DNA of 64,000 nt from a virus. The DNA lies in IMG/VR virus record IMGVR_UViG_3300042453_002472, positions 1 through 64,000 of that record; one strand, written 5' to 3'. Positions 13,480 to 20,604 of the stretch are shown here, in pieces. The number at the start of each line of letters is the position of its first letter. Positions within the stretch are counted from its first letter, which is position 1. Both the position numbers and the translations under genes were made by a program. Under the pieces are notes generated by a model. That model was not told where the DNA came from, searched no databases, and saw nothing but the letters and a program-made list of their open reading frames with translations.

Positions 13480-13497
13480 AAACATATCTCTCAAATA
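13480..13497 (+). promoter_or_regulatory. Anti-leader motif in 3' UTR, copy 3
   Basis: AAACATATCTCTCAAATA lies 3 nt after the ATPase stop. As at 11914, CATATCTCTC complements the gene's own leader GAGAGATATG, so the two ends of this mRNA could pair. Confidence 0.45.
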
Positions 13498-13500
13498 AGG

Positions 13501-13526
13501 ATCCGGCATCAGAAATGGTGTCGGAT
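13501..13526 (+). terminator. Hairpin, possible terminator or UTR element
   Basis: ATCCGGCATC pairs with GGTGTCGGAT (10 bp, two G-T pairs) around AGAAAT. Only a short TTTCT follows, so it is a weak terminator or an mRNA stability element. Confidence 0.4.
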
Positions 13527-13565
13527 TTCTGCTGAAAAAAAGTTTAAACTTTTCTTGGAAAAAGG

Positions 13566-13596
13566 TTGACACGTGTACTTATTATCCTTATCTTTA
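13566..13596 (+). promoter_or_regulatory. Early-type promoter
   Basis: TTGACACGTGTAC at 13566 and TATCTTTA at 13589, pitch 23. It drives 13622 and the two genes after it. Confidence 0.8.
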
Positions 13597-13621
13597 TATT
13601 ATAAAATTAAAAGAAAGAGAT

Positions 13622-13825
13622 ATGAAAAAAGTAGCAGTAAAAGAATTAGGCGCAGGATTTATGATCTTTGGTAACAAAGGCAATGTGTGGACCGGCACGG
13701 CACACGCATACCAATTAGGCAAAGGCAATGTATGTGGTACTCCAGCATTAAGCAGCAATCACGCATTATTTGCCGGCATTGAAGAAGTAGGGTGCGCAGA
13801 ATGCTTAAAGGCATTAGGTAAGTAA
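13622..13825 (+). CDS. Small Gly/Cys protein, 67 aa
   Basis: The protein is glycine-rich with three cysteines, two as C-x-x-C (GCAECLKALG) near the end and one in NVCGTPALSSNH, plus nearby histidines. A small metal site is possible. The leader is AAAAGAAAGAGAT. No family is recognised. Confidence 0.6.
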   Translation: MKKVAVKELGAGFMIFGNKGNVWTGTAHAYQLGKGNVCGTPALSSNHALFAGIEEVGCAECLKALGK

Positions 13826-13843
13826 TAATATATAACGAGAGAG

Positions 13844-13921
13844 ATGCATATAGAAACAGCAATGTTAGCAATAGGCCTAATTGTAGGTTTTATCCTAGGA
13901 GTTCAAGTTAATAAAAAATAA
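13844..13921 (+). CDS. 25-aa membrane micropeptide
   Basis: The frame behind AACGAGAGAG encodes MHIETAMLAIGLIVGFILGV then QVNKK. This is one membrane helix with a basic tail, built like the micropeptides at 6379 and 8662. It lies between two genes of one transcript with short gaps. Confidence 0.5.
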   Translation: MHIETAMLAIGLIVGFILGVQVNKK

Positions 13922-13931
13922 AAGAGAGAGT

Positions 13932-14144
13932 ATGACAAAGAAAGAGTTAATCCGAGCAATCCAAATCACAGAAGCCCGAGCATGGCAAACACTTCAAGCC
14001 GACAAGAAGACATTCGGAGAGGACCACGTGGTGACAGCGATAAGCCGCAATGCTTGGGGTCCGGTATTCGAATTGAGAACTGCATTAGGCATACCGTCAT
14101 TAGGAATGAGTGACTGCATAGCAGAAGGAGTGTTGCCACAATAG
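13932..14144 (+). CDS. Hypothetical protein, 70 aa
   Basis: It starts 10 nt after the micropeptide behind AAAAGAGAGT. The sequence (MTKKELIRAIQITEARAWQT) is a helical domain with a short loop-rich end (LGIPSLGMSDCIAEGVLPQ). It is the last early gene before the G/C-tract region. The function is unknown. Confidence 0.65.
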   Translation: MTKKELIRAIQITEARAWQTLQADKKTFGEDHVVTAISRNAWGPVFELRTALGIPSLGMSDCIAEGVLPQ

Positions 14145-14172
14145 CATTCCATACATATATAGAGTCTAGAAA

Positions 14173-14287
14173 GGGGGGTAGGTAGCCCCCCTATTTACAT
14201 GGGGTATAGCCCCCCCGTATTTGACCCCGGTAGCCCCCCCAAAACAGGGGGGTGGGGGAGGGTTTCATTAAGGGGTAGAACACCCCC
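14173..14287 (+). other. G and C homopolymer tracts with nested hairpins
   Basis: In otherwise AT-rich DNA there are runs of six G (14173) and six C (14186) forming GGGGGGTAGGTAGCCCCCC. Then come four G and seven C (14201-14216), four C and seven C (14225-14240), and GGGGGGTGGGGGAGGG (14247-14262). Three TAGCCCCCC units recur. The first hairpin is followed by TATTT and could end transcription; the G-runs could form a quadruplex. It separates the early block from the late-promoter genes at 14408. Confidence 0.65.
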
Positions 14288-14374
14288 TGATATATGGAGG
14301 AGGTTATATATGTTTTTCTAGCACGGGTAAAAATTTTGCTATATAGATGCTCTTTATTAGAATATGCGGTGCAT

Positions 14375-14386
14375 ATATTTATTATA
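14375..14386 (+). promoter_or_regulatory. Late-type promoter motif
   Basis: ATATTTATTATA lies 33 bp before the start at 14408. Confidence 0.5.
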
Positions 14387-14407
14387 GTATAATAATAAGG
14401 TATAATC

Positions 14408-14989
14408 ATGATTAAGCTAAAAAACATTTTTAAAAACATCTTAAACGAACAATTCGCCAACCAAATTCCTAACAAGGAAGTGCCGGAGCCTAGAAGCCTA
14501 GAAACAGTTCCAGTAAACATGTATCATTTACGTAAAGGACCTAGTAACCCCGATGGAATTGCTACGGCAAAATATGTACCAAAAACTGGAGAGTTACTGG
14601 ATGCAAGTGATAGCAAGGTTATCGCAGCGTTACAGCCAGGATTAACTCCCGATCAAGTTAAACAAATGTTGCAACGCAATAAATTGCATAAAGGCAAAGT
14701 TTTGCAAATGTTCGATCGTATGTTAGATAAAAAGATTAATGGTAAATATCTTTCTTTAAATCAATACGATAAGATATATCTTAACAAACAAACGACTAAT
14801 GATAACAAGAATCTCGCGGAACAAGAAATGAACTACGACGAAAAAGTAAAAAAAATGCAAACTCGCAAAAAGGTTAATAAAACACAATTATTCTCGATAT
14901 TGCCTATAGGTAAAACTGCGACAATAATGCAGGCAGATGGTATTATATTAATAGTTGATGAAAACAATAATTATTACGAATTAATTTAA
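14408..14989 (+). CDS. Tagged internal head protein candidate, 193 aa
   Basis: The N-terminus MIKLKNIFKNILNE-QFANQ is a basic amphipathic helix ending in I-L-N-E, a predicted prohead protease site after residue 14. The rest is basic and helical (LKPQVKQML-like segments, KVKKMQTRKKVNKTQ), fitting packaging with DNA, and ends in a small beta unit (TATIMQADGIILIVDENNN). It follows a late-type motif. No enzymatic domain is recognised. Confidence 0.65.
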   Translation: MIKLKNIFKNILNEQFANQIPNKEVPEPRSLETVPVNMYHLRKGPSNPDGIATAKYVPKTGELLDASDSKVIAALQPGLTPDQVKQMLQRNKLHKGKVLQMFDRMLDKKINGKYLSLNQYDKIYLNKQTTNDNKNLAEQEMNYDEKVKKMQTRKKVNKTQLFSILPIGKTATIMQADGIILIVDENNNYYELI

Positions 14990-15027
14990 TAATTATTAAA
15001 ATAACACATCTTCTTCGAAGAATTAAT

Positions 15028-15495
15028 ATGATACGATTAAAACAATTGCTCGCAGAAATAGGGGAAGGCTCAGCGACCCCATATCCATTTCAAATGTACA
15101 ATGGAGAAGCTTATTTCGAGACTGCGGGTGGTACAATGTATCAAGTCACATTTCCATATGGGTCTGATGAGATCATGGAAATTTCTTTTGCAGTTAAAGG
15201 TGCGGATGGACGGTTCCACCATGATGTGGAAACGGCGGAGTCTGATGTGTATCGTGTAATGAGCACGGTTGTTGAGATTGCGAAGCGCGCAGTGGAAAAA
15301 CTGCGTCCTACACAAATAGTGTTTGGCGTTGCTAAATCGGATCCACGCAGAATGCGGCTATATCGTAGTTATGTGATGCGCGGGTTACCAGCATATGAGG
15401 TTACGGCAGAGACGGCATCATTTCTGGAGTTAACGCGTCGGGCTAAACGTGGATTCTTGGATCGATTTGATTGGACGGGAATTAAAGACAAGTAA
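15028..15495 (+). CDS. Tagged internal head protein, paralogue 1, 155 aa
   Basis: MIRLKQLLAE-IGEGS is the clearest copy of the tag, with cleavage expected after residue 10. The body (VYRVMSTVVEIAKRAVEKLRP, then IVFGVAKSDPRRMRLYRSYV) resembles the helix-strand-helix core of a GNAT-like fold, but acetyl-CoA residues cannot be confirmed. The next gene is a diverged paralogue. The local DNA is visibly richer in GC than its neighbours. A perfect 12-bp palindrome TTCTTCGAAGAA lies just upstream at 15011. Confidence 0.65.
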   Translation: MIRLKQLLAEIGEGSATPYPFQMYNGEAYFETAGGTMYQVTFPYGSDEIMEISFAVKGADGRFHHDVETAESDVYRVMSTVVEIAKRAVEKLRPTQIVFGVAKSDPRRMRLYRSYVMRGLPAYEVTAETASFLELTRRAKRGFLDRFDWTGIKDK

Positions 15496-15533
15496 AAGGC
15501 TGTGAATCGTTTCCAGCATTTATGCGGAAACAG

Positions 15534-15546
15534 ATATTTATGTGTA
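15534..15546 (+). promoter_or_regulatory. Late-type promoter motif (close to start)
   Basis: ATATTTATGTGTA ends only 1 nt before the ATG at 15548. An RNA started from it would begin inside the gene or require another start, so its role here is doubtful. Confidence 0.3.
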
Positions 15547-15547
15547 T

Positions 15548-16060
15548 ATGATACGTTTGCAAGACTTATTAACTGAAATTGGTATAGGAAGTGTCGACCC
15601 CTATGTGAGCAATTTCGTGTGGCGTGAAAACGGAGAACATCGTGAAGCAGAAATTGATGCTGACGGCGTACGCATCTTGTTTGCATTTACACCACATAAC
15701 AGCAGAGAATGGGATTTTGCCATACTAACTCCAACTCGCGAGCCCGGTGGATGGACTGCGGCGCATGCCCGTAGTGCAGCGACAGGTCAAATTTCCTATC
15801 TACGCTTAATGAGTACTGTGGCGGCCGCCTTGTTAGACTTCATTGCGGATTGGCAACCTGAGAGCATTGACATTACTGGATCGGATACCTCAAGCACCGA
15901 GAAGGATCTGCAAAAGACTCGTATATACAAAATGATGCTTCAAGCAAATGCATCACGTTTAGCTACGTCTGGGTACACCTGGTTGTATCGCAACGGTAAA
16001 TTGTGGATAGTTCGTAAAACGGCGTATGATGCTTCGGGTGTATCGGATGCCATGAATTAA
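15548..16060 (+). CDS. Tagged internal head protein, paralogue 2, 170 aa
   Basis: MIRLQDLLTE-IGIGS shares the tag and the following I-G-x-G-S with the gene at 15028. The body keeps the core pattern (Y-x-R-L-M-S-T-V, a helix, then RIYKMMLQANASRL). Overall divergence is strong, as expected for a duplicated internal protein under selection. The start is taken at 15548 because the tag in other family members starts at M-I. GC content is raised as in its neighbour. Confidence 0.6.
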   Translation: MIRLQDLLTEIGIGSVDPYVSNFVWRENGEHREAEIDADGVRILFAFTPHNSREWDFAILTPTREPGGWTAAHARSAATGQISYLRLMSTVAAALLDFIADWQPESIDITGSDTSSTEKDLQKTRIYKMMLQANASRLATSGYTWLYRNGKLWIVRKTAYDASGVSDAMN

Positions 16061-16154
16061 TACTGTGCGGACCTGGAAGGGCGCACTTATCTTATTCGGG
16101 CTTACTAACGTTCTATTACCATGAAACTTTTTTCGAACTTTTCTTGCAAAATGC

Positions 16155-16185
16155 TTGACTCGTGTTCTTTTTTTTCTTATCTTTA
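16155..16185 (+). promoter_or_regulatory. Early-type promoter
   Basis: TTGACTCGTGTTC at 16155 and TATCTTTA at 16178, pitch 23. It drives 16208 and 16451. Confidence 0.75.
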
Positions 16186-16207
16186 AGTATATTAAAAAAT
16201 AAGAGAT

Positions 16208-16441
16208 ATGACTAAAGAAAATGAAGAAGAGTTAGCTCGAAGGAATGCGAGGTTGTATGGGTGGCCTGGACGAACTAAGAATAGCCCAAACGCAAAAACA
16301 GGAAAATTTACAGGTTATTGGAAATCGGGACGGGCAGCTTGGCATGGTCGGTTCGAAGTTGGTGAACAAGTTGGTTTATGGGAATATCATCTTGTAGCAT
16401 CGACATCAGGTGTAGTTCATGAATTTTATTGTAACCTTTAA
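16208..16441 (+). CDS. Small MORN-like repeat protein, 77 aa
   Basis: The middle reads FTGYWKSGRAAWHGRFEVGE then QVGLWEYH. The aromatic and glycine spacing is that of MORN_2-type repeats (G-x-W/F-x-x-G-x-x-x-G). MORN repeats form beta-hairpin ladders that bind protein or lipid. The N-terminal 30 residues are charged and helical. The domain call is by eye and tentative. Confidence 0.5.
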   Translation: MTKENEEELARRNARLYGWPGRTKNSPNAKTGKFTGYWKSGRAAWHGRFEVGEQVGLWEYHLVASTSGVVHEFYCNL

Positions 16442-16450
16442 TTGCTAGTT

Positions 16451-17227
16451 ATGAAAGTATATTTTTTCCAAGATACCCCAGGATTTTTCTATGAAACAGA
16501 TGATGACACGTTTTATGTTATAGATACTGTGTGGCGAAGCAATAAACAGTCCGTATTAACTTCAGCTGTGCTTCGTTTTTTAAAAACCAAGTATACTAAT
16601 CGCGAACGTTTTATTGCCGGATTTGTTGCTCCAATTGAAGAATCTATTAATAAGTGCAATAATCCAGAATTATTAACACCATTAGCTAATGTACTAACAC
16701 AGTTTAGAAAAGAGTATGATTCTGTGAAACCGTATAGTTATACAGAAGCTTTTCAAATTAATTCTGAGTTATTTAAATCTATTGTGTTTGGTTGTATACG
16801 AGTACCAGATATGATTAAGGAATTAGGTCATAAAAGATTTGCGACCGCAGGACAGCCTGTTCGTCATAAACAATTTTCTAAGGACGGTGAATTTTTAGGA
16901 TATCGTGAATATGATGTTATTTTCGAAACACACCGAGTTAATGGCAAAAAATTAGGATTACGTGAAGATGTATATGCTGTTAGATGTTGGTGCACAACGA
17001 CTGATAATGAGCATTGGCTGTGGATCGATGAGCAATATAAAGCAGATCCATTAGAAGCAATTGCTCGTACATTTTTCATACATGAAAATTTAATTCCATT
17101 TATTAAAGAACTAAAACGTCAAGGTGATATATTATTAGTTGAATTAACTGAAGATATTGAACCACGTGGAAATATGGTATCTTTAAGCAAAGAACAGTAT
17201 TTTGGATTATTAACGGCACAAAGTTAA
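16451..17227 (+). CDS. Hypothetical protein, 258 aa
   Basis: The ATG at 16451 (MKVYFFQDTPG) is preferred over the TTG at 16442. It is a well-formed cytoplasmic protein of mixed structure with many aromatic residues (GFFYETDDDTFYVIDTVWR, VYAVRCWCTTTDNEHWLWI). No catalytic motif is evident. It shares the early promoter of the MORN-like gene. Confidence 0.7.
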   Translation: MKVYFFQDTPGFFYETDDDTFYVIDTVWRSNKQSVLTSAVLRFLKTKYTNRERFIAGFVAPIEESINKCNNPELLTPLANVLTQFRKEYDSVKPYSYTEAFQINSELFKSIVFGCIRVPDMIKELGHKRFATAGQPVRHKQFSKDGEFLGYREYDVIFETHRVNGKKLGLREDVYAVRCWCTTTDNEHWLWIDEQYKADPLEAIARTFFIHENLIPFIKELKRQGDILLVELTEDIEPRGNMVSLSKEQYFGLLTAQS

Positions 17228-17235
17228 TAATTAGA

Positions 17236-17266
17236 TTGTATATTTCAAATAATTTTATTATATTAA
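17236..17266 (+). promoter_or_regulatory. Early-like promoter, weak
   Basis: TTG at 17236 and TATATTAA at 17259, pitch 23, but the -7 box lacks the T-T-T of the main class. It drives 17292. Confidence 0.35.
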
Positions 17267-17291
17267 TTAAGTAATCATAAATCAATATCAT

Positions 17292-17522
17292 ATGCAAGTA
17301 GTTGTTTTAGAACCTAGTACAAACACACACTGTTTAGAATCCGACACAGTGCAAGTAACCGATTTAGGACACGGTATCCTAAAAGTAAAAACTTCGAAAC
17401 GAGGTGGAATTGTTACCCATGGTGAACATGGTACTTTAGTAACAGAATCTGAGAATGTTATTAAATATGTTCAGCAAGAATTAAATCCAATTACACAGAA
17501 AATGCAAAATGCATTTGATTAA
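17292..17522 (+). CDS. Hypothetical beta-rich protein, 76 aa
   Basis: The sequence (MQVVVLEPSTNTHCLESDTV, then ILKVKTSKRGGIVTHGEHG) is beta-rich with three histidines. It ends in a helix (VIKYVQQELNPITQKMQ). The gene is bounded by a weak promoter and a strong terminator, so it is a single-gene transcript. No family is recognised. Confidence 0.65.
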   Translation: MQVVVLEPSTNTHCLESDTVQVTDLGHGILKVKTSKRGGIVTHGEHGTLVTESENVIKYVQQELNPITQKMQNAFD

Positions 17523-17545
17523 TTAGATTTTATATATAGTTATTA

Positions 17546-17569
17546 AGGCCCCGTATAAGGGGCTTTTTT
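17546..17569 (+). terminator. Rho-independent terminator
   Basis: GCCCC (17548-17552) pairs with GGGGC (17559-17563) around GTATAA and is followed by TTTTTT. Confidence 0.9.
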
Positions 17570-17578
17570 ACTGTTCAT

Positions 17579-17592
17579 ATATTTATACTAAA
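17579..17592 (+). promoter_or_regulatory. Late-type promoter motif
   Basis: ATATTTATACTAAA lies 23 bp before the GTG at 17602, directly after a terminator. It therefore opens a new transcription unit. Confidence 0.6.
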
Positions 17593-17601
17593 AGGAATAT
17601 C

Positions 17602-18087
17602 GTGATAAAACTTAAAAACATACTTGCCGAAGGTTTTGCGTGGGAACGTAAAGCAAATGGATCTTTACCTACCCTTGCTGATACAACCGCAGCATATGAA
17701 CGTAAACTGCAAGAAGAGGCAGAATTAAATATGCCGTTTGAAGATGGTGAAGAAGTAGATGTTGATGCAGAAGAAACTGTAGAAGAAGAAGCTAAACCAG
17801 ATTATATCGATCTAGATGGCGATGGTAACGAAGAAGAATCAATGAAGAAAGCAGCAGCAGATAAAGAAGATTCAGATTTTTCAGATTATTCACTTAATGC
17901 ATTAACTGATATGAAAGTTAATCTTTCTCGTTATGAAGGTAACGAAGAGGATATTGAAAAAATAAATCGCGAAATTGATAAACGAAAACAAAATGAATCA
18001 CTTCTTATTACTAAAGGAGGACTTCAAGCATTACGCGAAACTCCATTAATAGATCGAATTCGTAAAAATTACGTTGGAAATAAATAA
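17602..18087 (+). CDS. Tagged acidic protein with DxDxDG motif, 161 aa
   Basis: It begins with GTG: MIKLKNILAE-GFAW, a clean tag with cleavage expected after residue 10. A very acidic stretch follows (VDVDAEETVEEEAKP). Then comes YIDLDGDGNEEESM, which resembles a calcium-binding DxDxDG loop, and a lysine/glutamate helix and basic end. The GTG is the only start that gives the tag, and a late-type motif lies just upstream. It is probably an internal head or core protein. Confidence 0.65.
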   Translation: MIKLKNILAEGFAWERKANGSLPTLADTTAAYERKLQEEAELNMPFEDGEEVDVDAEETVEEEAKPDYIDLDGDGNEEESMKKAAADKEDSDFSDYSLNALTDMKVNLSRYEGNEEDIEKINREIDKRKQNESLLITKGGLQALRETPLIDRIRKNYVGNK

Positions 18088-18095
18088 GGAACGCA

Positions 18096-18470
18096 ATGTT
18101 TGAAAAATTAGTATCCACCCTAATGGCTTCCCGAGACCAAGCACATATCTTTCATTGGGGAACAACAGGTCCAGGGTCGTATGCTGCTCATAAAGCACTT
18201 TGCAAATATTATGATGCAGTACCAGATTTATTAGATGCATTAGTTGAAGCATGGCAAGGCCGTAACGGATTATTAAATGGATTTGTACCTGCTGAACGAT
18301 TTGATGAATATTCAGAAGAAACAGCTGTGAAATACTTTAAGGCGTTAGCTACTTATATCGATCGTGCATATAATAAAATACCAAAAGAAAACACTAACAT
18401 AATTAACCAGTTAGATGCATTCAAAGATTTAATTTATACTACTATTTATAAGTTAGAAAATTTAAAATAA
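18096..18470 (+). CDS. Ferritin-like helical protein (DUF5856 type), 124 aa
   Basis: The sequence has the pattern R-D-Q-A-H-I-F-H-W near residues 13-21, then YAAHKALCKYYDAVPDLLDAL and EAWQG. This spacing of histidines and acidic residues on helices is that of a small phage family I recall as DUF5856, with a Dps or ferritin-like four-helix fold. Metal binding is plausible but unproven. It follows the tagged gene by 8 nt and ends before a terminator. Confidence 0.65.
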   Translation: MFEKLVSTLMASRDQAHIFHWGTTGPGSYAAHKALCKYYDAVPDLLDALVEAWQGRNGLLNGFVPAERFDEYSEETAVKYFKALATYIDRAYNKIPKENTNIINQLDAFKDLIYTTIYKLENLK

Positions 18471-18492
18471 TAGCAAGTTAAATAAATGTAAG

Positions 18493-18520
18493 AAACCTTC
18501 CCTAAAAAGAAGGTTTTTTT
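18493..18520 (+). terminator. Rho-independent terminator
   Basis: AAACCTTC pairs with GAAGGTTT around CCTAAAAA, followed by a T-run. It closes the unit 17602-18470. Confidence 0.85.
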
Positions 18521-18528
18521 ACTGTTTA

Positions 18529-18540
18529 ATATTTATTAAT
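18529..18540 (+). promoter_or_regulatory. Late-type promoter motif
   Basis: ATATTTATTAAT directly follows a terminator. It touches the ATG at 18541, so the first gene actually translated from it may be 18632. Confidence 0.45.
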
Positions 18541-18654
18541 ATGAACAGGTTATTTGGATTTTTAATTGGTATGTTTTCTATGGCATTTGCTGGGTTATGT
18601 AATGTTATTAATATTATAATAAAGGATTTACATGGCCGCAGTAAAAAAAGTTAA
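18541..18654 (+). CDS. Possible 37-aa membrane peptide
   Basis: The frame encodes MNRLFGFLIGMFSMAFAGLC, then NVINIIIKDLHGRSKKS. The first half is a hydrophobic helix. The ATG abuts the late-type motif, so it would be nearly leaderless, and the end overlaps the next gene by 23 nt. It is a weak candidate. Confidence 0.3.
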   Translation: MNRLFGFLIGMFSMAFAGLCNVINIIIKDLHGRSKKS

Positions 18655-18784
18655 AGGGAATGCTGTTAAATTACATATTAAAAAACCAAAAGTAAAAAGA
18701 CCAGGTATTCATGCTAAAACAAAAATAAGTCGTAGTAAAAATGCAACTAACTACGTTAAACCATATGTAGCACAAGGAAAATGA
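18632..18784 (+). CDS. Small lysine-rich basic protein, 50 aa
   Basis: MAAVKKVKGNAVKLHIKKPK, then VKRPGIHAKTKISRSKNATN, is extremely basic. Similar short K-P-K-V-K-R-P-G-x-H-A-K-T peptides occur in other large marine phages, as far as I recall. It could bind DNA or RNA, perhaps in the head. It overlaps the next gene by 4 nt (ATGA). Confidence 0.65.
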   Translation: MAAVKKVKGNAVKLHIKKPKVKRPGIHAKTKISRSKNATNYVKPYVAQGK

Positions 18785-20055
18785 AACACATCAAATTAAT
18801 AGAACAAGACGATCGGCAACAGAAGTTGCGTGTATTATTTTTAGGAGATTCGCAGACTGCGATGTCTTCTATAAGTTATGCATATAAACTTTTAAAAAAC
18901 GGAATCGTAGATGGTGATGTTGTAGCCAAAGGCGGCGCAAATACTTCGCAAATATTGGCGATGATGCGAAATTCTATTAATGATAGCTATGATGTTGTAT
19001 GTATTCTAGCAGGAAGTAATGATGCATGGAGAAAAACTGCTGATGTTTCTGCCAAGAATTTAACTGCTATGTATAATTTAGCACATATAAATGGCGCGTT
19101 AGTAATTGCTATTACAAATCCTACAAAAAAACATACTAAAGATCCATCAAAATTTCCAGGAGCCGATGCAATTGCACAATGGATACGTTCTCAAAACATA
19201 TCTGACTTCATTGTTGATGCACATTTATTAACACAAGACCGTTCAAATTTTTTAGGAGACCGAATTCATTTTAATCAAAACGGTCAAAACATAATTTATG
19301 ATGCAGTAAAAACAATACTATTGCAATTAACTTCTAGAAATTCTGCTAATACTTCAAGTATTCGTAAAACACAAGCAAAATTACAGCGACTAGGATATGA
19401 CTTAGGTCGCGAAACTGAATTGGGAGTGTCTGGTCCAAAAACACAAAAAGCAATTGAAGATTTAGCTAATAAACAAAAACAGGCTGAAGCCGATAATTCA
19501 TGGTCTCAAAAAGCAATAAATTTAGTTTCAGGAATATTAGCTTCGGATTTTGTTCAAAAATTACTAGGCCGACAACCACAAACAGCAAAATCAACAGCTA
19601 AACCATCAGAAACGTATAGTGGTACTCGGATAACTGGTGATCAGATTGTTAAATTTTTTAAAAATAAAGGATTAACAACATCACAAGCTTCTGGAATTGC
19701 TGGAAATCTACAAGTTGAGTCAGGTTTTAATACAACCGCAGTCGGTGATAACGGCACTTCCCATGGTTTAGCACAATGGCATAAGGATCGTTATCAAAAA
19801 TTACTAAACTGGAGTAGCAAGAATAATGCAGATCCTAAATCCGCAACTGCCCAACTTGAATTTTTATGGCACGAACTTAACACAACAGAATCTCGAGCTT
19901 TATCTCAGTTAAAAAAACAAACAAATCCTAGAGACGCTGCATATATTTTTGCAAAATATTTCGAAAGACCATCATCAATTTCTAGTAGTCGCTTAAAATA
20001 TGCAGAAGACATTTATAATGATATAACAAAAGATGTTGTAAACCGTTTAGTATAA
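18781..20055 (+). CDS. SGNH hydrolase + peptidoglycan-binding + lysozyme protein, 424 aa
   Basis: Domain 1 (residues 15-183) is an SGNH/GDSL hydrolase: FLGDSQT with Ser24, GGAN at 51-54, GSND with Asn80, and DRIH with Asp160 and His163. Domain 2 (190-228) is a PG_binding_1-type helical unit (KTQAKLQRLGYDLG, VSGPKTQKAI). After a linker, domain 3 (285-415) is a phage tail-lysozyme type domain (GIAGNLQVESGFN with probable Glu313, then HGLAQW). It would deacylate or deacetylate envelope sugars and cut peptidoglycan. The start MKHIKLIE-QDD may carry a short prohead-protease-type tag, which would place it in the virion. Confidence 0.85.
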   Translation: MKHIKLIEQDDRQQKLRVLFLGDSQTAMSSISYAYKLLKNGIVDGDVVAKGGANTSQILAMMRNSINDSYDVVCILAGSNDAWRKTADVSAKNLTAMYNLAHINGALVIAITNPTKKHTKDPSKFPGADAIAQWIRSQNISDFIVDAHLLTQDRSNFLGDRIHFNQNGQNIIYDAVKTILLQLTSRNSANTSSIRKTQAKLQRLGYDLGRETELGVSGPKTQKAIEDLANKQKQAEADNSWSQKAINLVSGILASDFVQKLLGRQPQTAKSTAKPSETYSGTRITGDQIVKFFKNKGLTTSQASGIAGNLQVESGFNTTAVGDNGTSHGLAQWHKDRYQKLLNWSSKNNADPKSATAQLEFLWHELNTTESRALSQLKKQTNPRDAAYIFAKYFERPSSISSSRLKYAEDIYNDITKDVVNRLV

Positions 20056-20076
20056 ATAAAAAAAAAAGTTAAACAT

Positions 20077-20604
20077 ATGAAAATATTTGATCATAATAAT
20101 CCTAGACATATTAAAATTCTTAAAGAAGAATTAACTCGTATAAATAAAATAATTTCCGAATCTTCTATGTATTCTGCAGATGAAATCTGGAAAAACATGA
20201 ATGAAACAGAACGTGGTACTGTATTATTAAATGCTGGTTTAGATTCGGCTGATCCATATAATAAAGAATCAGATTGGGATAATATTCCTGCAAATTTGCA
20301 AGATCGTTTAGATATTTCAGATTATGAATTAGCTAAATATGATTCAGTTTATCGGGTATATCTACGAGGTATCAATACCATGTTGCAACGAGATGCTAGA
20401 ACACAGGAAGTTATCGACATGTTTTTGAAAAAAGTAAACCGAATGGATGTAAACTCATTAACTGGTAAACAAGCTGAACAACTTAATATTGCGATACAAC
20501 GATTTTTGAATGCAGGACAAAAACCTACTACATACGGTGGTGATGCTATGCGAGATTTTATGGATCGCGAACGAGCAGCGGGTCGTACTAGAGGATTAGA
20601 TTAA
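20077..20604 (+). CDS. Hypothetical virion-type protein, 175 aa
   Basis: The N-terminus (MKIFDHNNPRHIKILKEELT, then RINKIISE-SS) is an amphipathic helix that ends in I-S-E, a longer variant of the tag. The rest is helical (EIWKNMNETERGTVLLNAGL, VNRMDVNSLTGKQAEQLNIA). It lies 21 nt after the SGNH-lysozyme gene and probably shares its transcript. The function is unknown. Confidence 0.6.
   Translation: MKIFDHNNPRHIKILKEELTRINKIISESSMYSADEIWKNMNETERGTVLLNAGLDSADPYNKESDWDNIPANLQDRLDISDYELAKYDSVYRVYLRGINTMLQRDARTQEVIDMFLKKVNRMDVNSLTGKQAEQLNIAIQRFLNAGQKPTTYGGDAMRDFMDRERAAGRTRGLD

Noticed and set aside
13932-14144. Membrane or toxin-antitoxin role for the gene before the G/C tracts
   Set aside because: No hydrophobic helix, known toxin motif or paired gene is visible.
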